Assembly: GCF_030316135.1 (NCBI RefSeq)
Contig: NZ_CP128185.1
Coordinates: 1,302,001 to 1,366,000 of the forward strand
Length of the DNA: 64,000 nucleotides
Reading direction: 5' to 3'
DNA from: Aliiglaciecola sp. LCG003
GTDB lineage: Bacteria > Pseudomonadota > Gammaproteobacteria > Enterobacterales > Alteromonadaceae
Shown here: in pieces, positions 29,084-38,352 of the stretch
How positions within the stretch are numbered: position 1 is the first letter of the stretch
How the letters are laid out: every line of letters begins with the position of its first letter
Notes under the pieces: model-generated
What the model was told of the DNA's origin: nothing
Database searches by the model: none
The model's input: the letters and a program-made list of their open reading frames with translations, nothing else
Program-made: the position numbers and the translations under genes

Positions 29084-30076
29084 TTAGGGAAAAACGGCTA
29101 TGCCTAGGATACGTTTTCGCTTAGTGTGATGTTTATAGCGATTCATGGATTGGGGCTGACCAGCCGCGACACTAAAGCAGCTTTCAAAACATTGGCTTAG
29201 TGTTAGCCAATGGCTTTCATCTATACCTAAACGTCGCAAAATGGGAGACACAGTGATGTCAATCGTACCTGATTTTTGTGGGGCAATACACCGCCCGGTT
29301 GTCTCAACTAATTGAATGTAGTCGATTAAATCAAAATTCAATGCTGAAGGTTTGTTATTAGCATGATTTCCCACAAAAGGCATCAGTGCTCTAGGTTGAT
29401 AGCCTTTTTTTAAACTGAGTATACGGCGTTGAATACTTGTGTGTTTAGATGTTTCAGGGAGCGTAGCCATGTTGACACGAATAGGGTTTAAATCCACATA
29501 AACCATACAGGCGGCTAACGCGTGTTCATCTAAGAGTGCCTGTGATTTAAACCGACCCTCCCAGAAATGACCGGTGCAGTTATCCTCAGCATTGGCTTGG
29601 CGTGCAATAGGCTCGTTGAGCTCACGCATAAACCAACTGATATCGAACAAACGTCGCCGGTATATTGCAATTGTCGAGTCCAAAGTTATTTGTTGAGCAT
29701 TGTCTGTGGCTTCGCTGTCGTCATTCATAAATTGTTGTACGAGTAACGTGGTCTTATGCAATTTTTGCCAACGAATAATTACTTCTTGGTCACTAAGTTG
29801 CTTGGCTTCATCTTGATTCACATGCAATACAACATGGGTGTGATTACTCATCACCGCATATGCACAAACATCAATACAAAATACCCTTGATAAAAAGAGC
29901 AAACGGTCTTCAACCCATTGGCGGCGGTATTCATAGCTTTTGCCTGTGAGCATATCTTCCCCACACAAAAATGCACGACGAACACAGCGAGAAACGCAGT
30001 GGTAAAAGGGCGTATCAATCAAACTGATTTGGCGCTTTCTAGCTAGAGGCATTTGGTAGTCCTTGTCCAATTCCAT
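29084..30076 (-). CDS. REP-associated tyrosine transposase (RAYT), Y1/HUH family
   Basis: 330-residue protein of the IS200-like Y1 transposase superfamily. The metal-binding HUH motif is His79-Thr-His81 in MSNHTHVVLH, and GHFWEGRFKS (169-178) and YVDLNPIR (193-200) are the usual RAYT blocks. Such proteins cut single-stranded DNA at REP hairpins; here a GTGGGTGTCC head lies about 50 bases upstream of the gene (30125-30134), and many copies occur in the window. Met at residue 9 (30052) is an alternative start. The frame is intact, so the enzyme may be active. There is no sign of standard IS ends or target duplication. Confidence 0.85.
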   Translation of the reverse strand: MELDKDYQMPLARKRQISLIDTPFYHCVSRCVRRAFLCGEDMLTGKSYEYRRQWVEDRLLFLSRVFCIDVCAYAVMSNHTHVVLHVNQDEAKQLSDQEVIIRWQKLHKTTLLVQQFMNDDSEATDNAQQITLDSTIAIYRRRLFDISWFMRELNEPIARQANAEDNCTGHFWEGRFKSQALLDEHALAACMVYVDLNPIRVNMATLPETSKHTSIQRRILSLKKGYQPRALMPFVGNHANNKPSALNFDLIDYIQLVETTGRCIAPQKSGTIDITVSPILRRLGIDESHWLTLSQCFESCFSVAAGQPQSMNRYKHHTKRKRILGIAVFP

Positions 30077-30124
30077 TATTACAAGGTTAACGTAGTTCCT
30101 TTTTTTTCCAAGTCTAGTTTTAAA

Positions 30125-30134
30125 GTGGGTGTCC
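30125..30134 (+). repeat. REP-type head upstream of the transposase gene
   Basis: GTGGGTGTCC, the minus-strand form of the GGACACCCAC motif found at 1195, 1229, 2366 and 11738. It lies 49 bases before the start of the transposase gene, the place where RAYT genes typically carry one of their cognate REPs. Confidence 0.7.
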
Positions 30135-30183
30135 TGGTTAAAAGACTAGAAATATTTCTAGTCTTTTGGGGAGCGGATGGAAA

Positions 30184-31809
30184 TTAGTTGCCCCAAATTT
30201 CGTTAACGAATTCAGGGTGATCGACAAATGGATTACGGTTGCCTTGGAATGATTCCGCCGCATCATTGCGATCCAATTCTTTTTGACTAACAGGATCTTG
30301 AGTATGCCATTTTTTAAGCAATGCTAGCATCCAAGCTTCAAATACCTGACTGCTGGTACCGTCTAAAGCCGCGTCTACATAGGTACTGTTGTTTTCCCAT
30401 CCTGCGATGATGTTTTCATAACGAGTCGCCATATAGAAATAAGCACGAGCCAGATCACCTTTGAATTCATCTATAGGTTCAAAAACGGTACTCGTATAAC
30501 CCTGTGCAGAGGTTCCACTGCCTAATAAAGAGCCATTTTGTGAGGTAAATGAAGCAGATGATACTTCACCGAAGGGATAGCTGCTGCGCTTAGAATTTAC
30601 ATAGCCATCAGTTGGGAATATGTGATGAACATCGGTATTCATTGGATTAACTGCACCGCCAAACCAACTTCTTGGGAATGAGTGCTCCCGATTGTAGCAA
30701 CCCCCTTCACCCGAATAATTTCCGCATTGATCACTGACCAAAGTGAAGTTATACGGGTCACCTCCACCTGGAGATTCAGAATAAATATCAATGACGGAAT
30801 TGTCATTTTCATAATATTTATCTGTTTCATTGGCAGTGTAAAATGTCCAAAGGTCACCATAAGATTTGGTGGTGTGGTTATTTACAATGTTATACAAGGC
30901 CGTTTTTAAATTATAGCCTGTTAAACCTGCAACTGATTGGTAATAGGTGCCTAAATCAGTACCGCCTCCTCCAGAGCCGCCACCGCTTGAACTGCCAAGG
31001 GTGAAGCTGCTTGCTTGGGAACTGGTAAAGCTGGCACCGTTTGCTACTACCGTCCCGCCAACTGCCAGACTATATGAGCCTGAGCCATAACTACAACAAA
31101 TGCCATCTCCATAGGTGTCATTAATGGTAAAAGTGTAACTGTCGTCAGTTAGACAAACTTCCTCGGAGTAATTGGTATTGCTGGCATAACCAGAACCTGA
31201 AGCGACCACGCTGGCGCTGCTATTAGTGATTTGCCAACTGGTTTCGCTGCCATAATTGTCCGTCGTTAAACTTAAGGTACCTGAATTTGTAGCACAACCT
31301 GGAGTTACGGGTGAGCTATTGGTGGGAGCAAAGTCGTCAATGTAGACAACTTCAGATCCGTCAAATCCAGAGGTATCATAGAAACGCAGACCCACGTTAA
31401 TCAACGTTGTACTGCTAGCAGTATAACTATAACTGATTTGTTGCCATTGATTGGTAGCCGACTCGTTGGAGTAGCCTTGATAACCGTTTACATATAAACG
31501 GGCTCGCACATTGCCTTCTGTATGGTAAACCCAGACGCTAAAGTCATAAGTTTGTCCTTGCGTGACGCTTACTGATTGTAGAAAGTCAGTAGAACCTTGT
31601 GTTGCCGTGTTGACGGATATCGCTGCAGCGCTGCTTCCTGAATGAACAATGTTACTCGATTCAGCTAGACTGATACCTGAATCTATCGTAGTCCAACTAT
31701 CAGGCACATTGCCTGTCCAGTTTTCAAAATCTCCATTTTCTATATTTGCATAAGTCATTTGACTTACAATCATCATCCCTAATAACAACATACTTGTGTA
31801 TCTTTTCAT
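30184..31809 (-). CDS. Secreted endonuclease I with N-terminal carbohydrate-binding-like domains
   Basis: About 541 residues from ATG 31809 (a longer frame from 31860 would place the signal peptide internally). A signal peptide (MKRYTSMLLLGMMIVSQMTYA) is followed by a CenC-like jelly-roll domain (NGDFENWTGNVPDSW, about 22-165), a second Ser/Gly-rich domain with DTYGDGICCSYGSGSY, a Gly/Ser linker (SSSGGGSGGGG) and an endonuclease I domain at the C terminus. The catalytic motif NREHSFPRSWFGG and TDVHHIFPTDGYVNSKR match the DNase I-like His-Me family (EndA/NucM). It would degrade extracellular DNA, for nutrition or biofilm turnover. Promoter region faces the large gap upstream. Confidence 0.88.
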   Translation of the reverse strand: MKRYTSMLLLGMMIVSQMTYANIENGDFENWTGNVPDSWTTIDSGISLAESSNIVHSGSSAAAISVNTATQGSTDFLQSVSVTQGQTYDFSVWVYHTEGNVRARLYVNGYQGYSNESATNQWQQISYSYTASSTTLINVGLRFYDTSGFDGSEVVYIDDFAPTNSSPVTPGCATNSGTLSLTTDNYGSETSWQITNSSASVVASGSGYASNTNYSEEVCLTDDSYTFTINDTYGDGICCSYGSGSYSLAVGGTVVANGASFTSSQASSFTLGSSSGGGSGGGGTDLGTYYQSVAGLTGYNLKTALYNIVNNHTTKSYGDLWTFYTANETDKYYENDNSVIDIYSESPGGGDPYNFTLVSDQCGNYSGEGGCYNREHSFPRSWFGGAVNPMNTDVHHIFPTDGYVNSKRSSYPFGEVSSASFTSQNGSLLGSGTSAQGYTSTVFEPIDEFKGDLARAYFYMATRYENIIAGWENNSTYVDAALDGTSSQVFEAWMLALLKKWHTQDPVSQKELDRNDAAESFQGNRNPFVDHPEFVNEIWGN

Positions 31810-32340
31810 TTTATTCTCTTTTTTATTTTTTGATGTGTCATCAGTGTCTAGAGACTGCAATGGTTATTAAAAACCATAGCGGCTTAGATTCCCTATTATT
31901 GGTAGGGATTCTAGCGTGTACTTTTTTGACCGTTCAGTCAACGTTCGCATTGCTATTCTTTTATTTTTAAGGTGATGCTACTTGAGCAGGATTGGCTAAC
32001 CTAACCTGCTCAGTTACATTTGGAGTGATTCGGGTCTGTCAGCTGCTAGGTTTCTTTGCTCGAATTTTTAGATGTGATGATTGCCCCAACAACTAGCATC
32101 ACTGAGCATTTGAAAGAGCTTTGCATCTAGAAAACGCAAAGCGTCGAGTACTTATGCTGATGTTTATTGCTTTCACTATCCAATGTCAACTAGGGGCGAT
32201 GCGTTGGTATTTAATAGTGTCGTTTAGCTCACTGTTAGGGTTAAAATTTTCAAGTTACTCTGACCCTCTTGATCCGACCCTCTTGATCCCTCTGACCCTC
32301 TTGATCCTGAATTTTGGGGATTAATAGGCTCTGCGAGTTG
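31810..32340. other. Gap upstream of the endonuclease gene with GACCCTCTTGATC repeats
   Basis: No gene is supported in these 531 bases. TGAGCAGG and CCTGCTCA (about 31983-32013) form an eight-base stem. At 32252-32306, GTTACTCTGACCCTCTTGATC is followed by two more copies of GACCCTCTTGATC. The same repeat occurs after sbcC at 55003-55105, so it is a second dispersed family. It ends about 35 bases beyond the xseA stop codon. Confidence 0.7.
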
Positions 32341-33684
32341 CTAAGGGTGCTTGATGACCTGACTTGTCACTTCGCCATCATGGAATTTGCTTGAAATCTG
32401 ATCGCCTGCTTGTAACTCTTTGCTGCTTTTGACAATCTGGTTATCCTTAAAGGTAATACTGTAGCCTCTGGATAGCGTTGATAAAGGGCTGACCGTATCG
32501 AGTAATTGACTGGCTTTGGCCAATTGTAATTGACGTTGATTTAATAAAGTATGAGTGGCTTTGCTCAGCCGTTCTTGCAAATTTTGGGTAGTGCGAACAT
32601 GTTGATTGACTATATTGGCCGGAGACTGTTTGTCGAGACGCTGACTTGCGCTGGCTAATCGTTGTTGCAGATTAGATTGCTGGCGATTAAAGCGATGCTC
32701 CAACGTCATTCGCAGTGTATCCAAGTGTTGATATTGCTGACGAATGCGATTTTCCGGATGAGTTAATTTTAATTTCTGTGCCATAAGTTGGGTATGATGC
32801 CCATAACCCTGAATATGCCGAAGAATACTTTGGCTTAGGCGCTTTTGCTGAGCGACAATACTTTGTAAAACATCTATTTGGTCACTACTGACCATCTCTG
32901 CAGCAGCGGAAGGGGTGGGGGCTCGCAGGTCTGCGACGAAATCGGCAATAGTGACATCTACCTCATGGCCCACTGCGCTAATAATCGGAATTGGGCAGAT
33001 AAATATTTTTCTGGCCACCGCTTCATCATTAAAACACCACAAGTCTTCTAGCGAGCCGCCTCCGCGACCAACTATTAACACATCCACTTCGTTGCGTTGA
33101 ATCGCTTTGTCCAACGCTTGGCAAATCAATGCAGGTGCAAGCTCCCCTTGTACCTGAGAAGGATAAACTATTACGTTTATAGCAGGGTTTCGCCGCTTAA
33201 GTACGGTTAATATATCATGTAAAGCTGCGCCTGTAGCCGAGGTGATCACTCCCACAGAATTAATAACTGAAGGCAGGCTTTGTTTGGTGTGTGTGGAGAA
33301 TAAACCTTCAGCAGATAGCTTAATTTTCAACATCTCAAATTGCTGTTTAAGTTGGCCTTCGCCTTCAGGCTCCATGAAATCCACCACTAACTGGTAGTCG
33401 CCACGAGCTTCGTATATTCCGATGGTGGCACGGACTAGTATTTTGTCGCCTTCTTTGGGACGTAATTTGATCCGACTGTTGGCCCCTCGAAACATCGCAG
33501 CTTTTACTTGAGCACGGCTATCTTTTAACGTGAAATACCAATGGCCCGACGACGCCGCGACGAAATTTGAAATCTCTGCAGACAGCCACACTTGGCCAAT
33601 TTCTGATTCGAGCACACTGCGCGCCATGCGATTTAATTGGCTAACGGTGAAGATATTTTTACTATTGCTGGATTGACTGAGCAT
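32341..33684 (-). CDS. xseA: Exodeoxyribonuclease VII large subunit
   Basis: 447-residue catalytic subunit of exonuclease VII. N-terminal OB domain (FTVSQLNRMARSVLESEIGQVWLSAEISNF), central nuclease domain with GVITSATGAALHDIL, IIVYPSQVQG-like VIVYPSQVQG, RGGGSLEDLWCFNDE and SAVGHEVDVTIADFVADLRAPTPSAAAE, then a long coiled coil (about 270-400). It degrades single-stranded DNA with the small subunit XseB, which is not in this window. Divergent from guaB, the common arrangement. Confidence 0.96.
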   Translation of the reverse strand: MLSQSSNSKNIFTVSQLNRMARSVLESEIGQVWLSAEISNFVAASSGHWYFTLKDSRAQVKAAMFRGANSRIKLRPKEGDKILVRATIGIYEARGDYQLVVDFMEPEGEGQLKQQFEMLKIKLSAEGLFSTHTKQSLPSVINSVGVITSATGAALHDILTVLKRRNPAINVIVYPSQVQGELAPALICQALDKAIQRNEVDVLIVGRGGGSLEDLWCFNDEAVARKIFICPIPIISAVGHEVDVTIADFVADLRAPTPSAAAEMVSSDQIDVLQSIVAQQKRLSQSILRHIQGYGHHTQLMAQKLKLTHPENRIRQQYQHLDTLRMTLEHRFNRQQSNLQQRLASASQRLDKQSPANIVNQHVRTTQNLQERLSKATHTLLNQRQLQLAKASQLLDTVSPLSTLSRGYSITFKDNQIVKSSKELQAGDQISSKFHDGEVTSQVIKHP

Positions 33685-33792
33685 GGGCGCCTTAAAAGTT
33701 TTGAAAATTTACTACAAATACAGTTTACCTGATTATACAAAACGGCTACAATCACGCCGCAACTAAAACCCGCTAAATATAGGTGTTGTTGC

Positions 33793-35262
33793 ATGTTAAG
33801 GATTGCCAAAGAAGCCCTTACTTTTGATGATGTATTATTAGTACCAGGCCACTCTACAGTGTTACCCCATACTGCCGATCTGCGCACCAGATTGACCCGC
33901 AGTGTATCATTAAATATCCCCCTTATCTCTGCTGCGATGGACACCGTGTCTGAAGCGCGCCTTGCTATAGCGTTAGCCCAAGAAGGCGGCATGGGATTTA
34001 TTCACAAAAATATGACTATCGAAGATCAAGCTAATCATGTTCGTGCAGTTAAAAAGTACGAAAGTGGTGTGGTGTCAGATCCGGTTACGGTCAATTCCAA
34101 AGCCACTATCGGTGAAATTAACACCTTGAGCAAGCATCATGGCTTTTCAGGTTTCCCCGTGGTGGACAAAGACAACAACTTAATAGGTATTGTCACAGGT
34201 CGTGATTTACGCTTTGAAAATAAGTTAGATCAGCCTATTACCAGCGTGATGACGCCCAAAGAGCGTTTGGTAACTGTTCCTGAAGGCGCCGCCTCAGATG
34301 AAGTCCTTGCCTTGATGCATGAACACCGGGTAGAGAAAATTCTGGTGGTAGATAGCGCATTTAAACTCAAAGGCTTGATCACTGTTAAAGATTTCCAAAA
34401 AGCAGAAAGCAAACCCAATGCCTGTAAAGATCAGCTTGGACGATTACGTGTAGGTGCCGCTGTAGGTGTCGGTCCTGGGACTAAAGAGCGAATTGAAGCC
34501 TTGGTTGAAGCAGGTGTAGATGTATTATTGATTGATACCTCTCATGGTCATTCCCAAGGAGTGATCGACCGAGTAGCTGAAACGCGAAAAGCCTTCCCTG
34601 ATATCCAGATAATTGCTGGAAACGTAGCAACCGCCGAGGGTGCTCTTGCACTAGCCGATGCAGGCGTTGATGCGGTTAAAGTTGGCATTGGCCCTGGCTC
34701 TATCTGTACCACTCGTATTGTTACCGGCTGTGGAGTGCCACAGATTACGGCCATCGCTGACGCAGTCGAGGCACTGAAAGATCGCGACATTCCCGTTATT
34801 GCCGATGGTGGCATACGTTTTTCTGGTGATATTGCCAAAGCATTAGTCGCTGGGGCAAGTTGTGTCATGGTCGGCAGTATGTTGGCTGGTACCGAAGAAG
34901 CTCCGGGCGAAGTAGAGCTATATCAAGGACGTTACTACAAATCTTATCGCGGAATGGGCTCGTTAGGTGCAATGAACCAAAGCCATGGTTCATCTGATCG
35001 ATATTTCCAAGACAGCAAGAATGAAGAGAAATTAGTGCCTGAAGGAATCGAAGGCCGAGTTGCTTATAAAGGGCCGATTTCTAATATTATTCATCAACAA
35101 ATGGGTGGCTTACGCTCAGCAATGGGCTTAACGGGCAGTGCGACTATTGAAGTACTGCGCACCAAGCCACAATTTGTCAAAGTGACAGCGGCAGGCATGG
35201 GTGAATCTCATGTCCATGATGTCAGCATCACTAAAGAAGCGCCAAACTATCGTTTAGGTTAG
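33793..35262 (+). CDS. guaB: Inosine 5'-monophosphate dehydrogenase
   Basis: 489-residue enzyme that oxidises IMP to XMP, the committed step of GMP synthesis, using NAD+. The catalytic cysteine lies in [17 protein letters not shown], tandem CBS domains interrupt the barrel (about 95-205), and the flap [10 protein letters not shown] is present. Followed by guaA after a hairpin. ATG at 33793. Confidence 0.98.
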   Translation: MLRIAKEALTFDDVLLVPGHSTVLPHTADLRTRLTRSVSLNIPLISAAMDTVSEARLAIALAQEGGMGFIHKNMTIEDQANHVRAVKKYESGVVSDPVTVNSKATIGEINTLSKHHGFSGFPVVDKDNNLIGIVTGRDLRFENKLDQPITSVMTPKERLVTVPEGAASDEVLALMHEHRVEKILVVDSAFKLKGLITVKDFQKAESKPNACKDQLGRLRVGAAVGVGPGTKERIEALVEAGVDVLLIDTSHGHSQGVIDRVAETRKAFPDIQIIAGNVATAEGALALADAGVDAVKVGIGPGSICTTRIVTGCGVPQITAIADAVEALKDRDIPVIADGGIRFSGDIAKALVAGASCVMVGSMLAGTEEAPGEVELYQGRYYKSYRGMGSLGAMNQSHGSSDRYFQDSKNEEKLVPEGIEGRVAYKGPISNIIHQQMGGLRSAMGLTGSATIEVLRTKPQFVKVTAAGMGESHVHDVSITKEAPNYRLG

Positions 35263-35284
35263 TCAACGCATGCTTTATCTTCAC

Positions 35285-35315
35285 GGGCGGTAAGTGCCAC
35301 TTCCGCCTGTTTTTC
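35285..35315 (+). terminator. Hairpin between guaB and guaA
   Basis: GGCGG-T-AAGTG pairs with CACTT-CCGCC with one bulged base, followed by TGTTTTTCG. It is placed where a partial terminator or attenuator would reduce guaA relative to guaB. Confidence 0.7.
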
Positions 35316-35338
35316 GTTTTATCTATATGAGAATGTCC

Positions 35339-36916
35339 ATGACCACTAATATTCATCAACAACGCATATTAATTCTAGATTTTGGTTCTCAGTACACCCA
35401 GCTCATTGCGCGCCGAGTGCGTGAAATAGGGGTCTATTGTGAGCTTTGGGCATGGGATGTAACAGAAGAGCAAATTAAAGAATTCAAGCCCAACGGAATT
35501 ATTCTTTCCGGTGGTCCAGAGTCCGTTACTGAAGAAAACTCACCACGTGCACCGCAATATGTGTTTGAGGCCGGAGTACCCGTATTTGGTATTTGCTACG
35601 GTATGCAAACTATGGCTGAGCAGCTTGGTGGACAAGTACTCGGCTCGGATAAACGTGAATTTGGCTATGCGCAGGTTGAAGTTATTGAAAAAATGCCATT
35701 GCTAGCTAATATCGAAGATCACATTGCCGAGAACGGAAACGGTTTACTTGATGTCTGGATGAGCCACGGTGACAAAGTTTTGGAAATACCTGAAGGCTTC
35801 GTCACGGCTGCGCAGACACCAAGTTGCCCCCATGCTGCCATGTATGACGCATCACGTCATTTCTACGGTGTTCAATTTCATCCAGAGGTAACCCATACGC
35901 GCCAAGGGCTGCGTATATTAAGCCACTTTGTAATGGATATTTGTGGCTGTGAGAAGCTATGGACACCTGCCAGTATCATTGAAGATGCTATTGAACGTAT
36001 CAAAGAGAAAGTCGGCGACGATGAAGTCATTTTGGGCCTATCTGGTGGAGTAGACTCTTCGGTTACCGCCATGTTGCTGCATCGTGCAATTGGTAAAAAG
36101 CTAACCTGTGTATTCGTTGATAATGGCTTGCTGCGCTTAAACGAAGGACAGCAAGTGATGGATATGTTTGGTGATCACTTCGGACTAAATATTATCAAAA
36201 TTGAAGCCGAAGATCGCTTCTTGGCCGCCCTGCAAGGCGAACAGGATCCCGAGTCTAAACGTAAAATAATCGGCCGTGAATTTGTCGGTGTGTTTGATGA
36301 AGAATCCCAGAAACTGGAAAACGCCAAATGGTTGGCCCAAGGTACTATCTATCCTGATGTGATCGAATCTGCCGGCTCTGCCACAGGTAAGGCACATGTC
36401 ATTAAGTCCCATCATAACGTGGGTGGGTTACCGGCCAATATGAAAATGGGACTGGTTGAACCATTACGTGAACTGTTTAAGGACGAAGTGCGTAAGGTAG
36501 GTTTAGAACTGGGTTTGCCCTACGATATGTTGTATCGCCATCCTTTCCCAGGACCTGGTTTAGGTGTTCGAGTGTTAGGAGAAATTAAAAAAACCTACTG
36601 TGATCTATTGCGCCGCGCAGATGCTATCTTTATCGAAGAATTACATGCTGCCGACTTATATCATAAAGTCAGCCAAGCTTTTACTGTGTTTTTACCGGTG
36701 CGTTCGGTTGGTGTTATGGGCGATGCCCGTAAATATGATTGGGTGGTTTCACTTAGAGCAGTAGAAACCATAGATTTTATGACTGCACATTGGGCCCATT
36801 TACCTTATGACTTTTTAGGTAAAGTATCGAATCGTATTATCAATGAAATTGATGGTATATCTCGTGTGGTATACGACATATCCGGCAAGCCGCCGGCTAC
36901 CATTGAGTGGGAATAA
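35339..36916 (+). CDS. guaA: GMP synthase (glutamine-hydrolysing)
   Basis: 525 residues from ATG 35339, exactly the E. coli length; upstream in-frame starts are ignored. The N-terminal class I amidotransferase domain has the nucleophile in [13 protein letters not shown] and the His/Glu pair in [10 protein letters not shown]. The ATP-pyrophosphatase domain has the P-loop [13 protein letters not shown]-terminal dimerisation domain ends KPPATIEWE. Converts XMP to GMP after guaB. Confidence 0.98.
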   Translation: MTTNIHQQRILILDFGSQYTQLIARRVREIGVYCELWAWDVTEEQIKEFKPNGIILSGGPESVTEENSPRAPQYVFEAGVPVFGICYGMQTMAEQLGGQVLGSDKREFGYAQVEVIEKMPLLANIEDHIAENGNGLLDVWMSHGDKVLEIPEGFVTAAQTPSCPHAAMYDASRHFYGVQFHPEVTHTRQGLRILSHFVMDICGCEKLWTPASIIEDAIERIKEKVGDDEVILGLSGGVDSSVTAMLLHRAIGKKLTCVFVDNGLLRLNEGQQVMDMFGDHFGLNIIKIEAEDRFLAALQGEQDPESKRKIIGREFVGVFDEESQKLENAKWLAQGTIYPDVIESAGSATGKAHVIKSHHNVGGLPANMKMGLVEPLRELFKDEVRKVGLELGLPYDMLYRHPFPGPGLGVRVLGEIKKTYCDLLRRADAIFIEELHAADLYHKVSQAFTVFLPVRSVGVMGDARKYDWVVSLRAVETIDFMTAHWAHLPYDFLGKVSNRIINEIDGISRVVYDISGKPPATIEWE

Positions 36917-36950
36917 CCAGTAGTTAACTGAAAAGCTATTTGCTTAAACC

Positions 36951-36987
36951 AAATAAGGCGCATCCACTGTATGCGCCTTATTTTTGT
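36951..36987. terminator. Bidirectional terminator after guaA
   Basis: AAATAAGGCGCAT and ATGCGCCTTATTT form a 13-base perfect stem with a seven-base loop, flanked by A-run and T-run. It can end both guaA and the opposing PspB-like gene. Confidence 0.92.
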
Positions 36988-37002
36988 TTAATAGAGTTGA
37001 TG

Positions 37003-37245
37003 TTATGCGGCCTTATTGCGACCTAAATTATCAAATTCGCGCTTTAGATTGTACTTTTCATCAGTGACTATGGCTTCCAGCACTGCGATGCGCTCTTGCA
37101 TGCTTTGTAGTTGGTGCAGCATCTCTTGATTATGAATGTCAGCCTGCTTAGGGCTGGCTTCTGGTTTAACTTTCTTGCTTCTGTCGGTCAATTTGACTAT
37201 TGTCCAGCAAATAAGAGCGATAATTGCGATTGCGGTCAGATTCAT
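37003..37245 (-). CDS. PspB-like small membrane protein
   Basis: 80 residues: one N-terminal transmembrane helix (about 3-20), a basic stretch and a coiled-coil segment ending ERIAVLEAIVTDEKYNLKREF, which resembles the C-terminal part of phage-shock protein B. No pspA, pspC or pspF is adjacent, so a role in envelope stress is only inferred. A good ribosome site (AGGAGAACC) precedes the ATG. It converges with guaA. Confidence 0.65.
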   Translation of the reverse strand: MNLTAIAIIALICWTIVKLTDRSKKVKPEASPKQADIHNQEMLHQLQSMQERIAVLEAIVTDEKYNLKREFDNLGRNKAA

Positions 37246-37456
37246 GGGGTGGTTCTCCTGTGGCGTAAAATCACGATGCGTTTTAAATAAATTTCTTAAT
37301 ATAAAATATCTATTGCATAATTCTCACCAATATAAAAATTATCAATTAAAACAGTTTGTTAGCTATTTTGCGCACTATTTAGTTACTAGATACTTAGTAA
37401 ATATAGCTAATAAGTAAGCAAAATGACTAACCATCAGAGTAAAAATAAACGATTAG

Positions 37457-37960
<504 letters not shown>

Positions 37961-37966
37961 TAGCAA

Positions 37967-38119
37967 TTAACTGGCTTCGGCAAACAATTCCTGCGCATCA
38001 AATTGCAAATATTGCTGACGACGCAAGATGACTTTTTGATGTAAGCGTTTGACCATTAGCCGTCGACGGCTGCCATTGTTCAAACGATTACGTTGTGAAA
38101 ACACATTTCTTTTTTTCAT
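37967..38119 (-). CDS. Small, highly basic 50-residue protein
   Basis: A 50-codon frame begins ATG at 38119 after a strong ribosome site (GGAG, seven bases upstream) and ends TAA at 37967. The sequence begins MKKRNVFSQRNRLNNGSRRR and continues with many Arg, Lys and Gln residues, ending in an acidic EELFAEAS-like tail (AQELFAEAS). The charge suggests an RNA- or ribosome-binding peptide. It converges with tadA, its stop lying only 7 bases from the tadA stop. I do not recognise the family. Confidence 0.65.
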   Translation of the reverse strand: MKKRNVFSQRNRLNNGSRRRLMVKRLHQKVILRRQQYLQFDAQELFAEAS

Positions 38120-38352
38120 TATATTCTCCATTCCTATTAAAAAATCGAACTCCTTGGTGTAATACTAAGGTACCTTAATTCAGACAGTCATTTCTACCAG
38201 AAAGTTTCAATAATGAAAACAATAAAACGAATGTTTCATGATTTTCATTGTCTGACGAATTCAGGCTGCCATACCAGCATGAAACTAATATGACAGCGAG
38301 CAGGGAAGTAGTGTGTTGAAGAGGTTGTGCACTGAACTAAGGGTTCAAGGTG

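Noticed and set aside
27575-30134. Composite transposon carrying nhaA and the transposase
   Set aside because: No matching terminal inverted repeats or target duplications; the short motifs are REP-type and found throughout.
31746-32324. Two plus-strand frames of 67-74 codons near the endonuclease promoter region
   Set aside because: No ribosome site or recognised domain; they run into the GACCCTCTTGATC repeats or overlap the start of the endonuclease gene.
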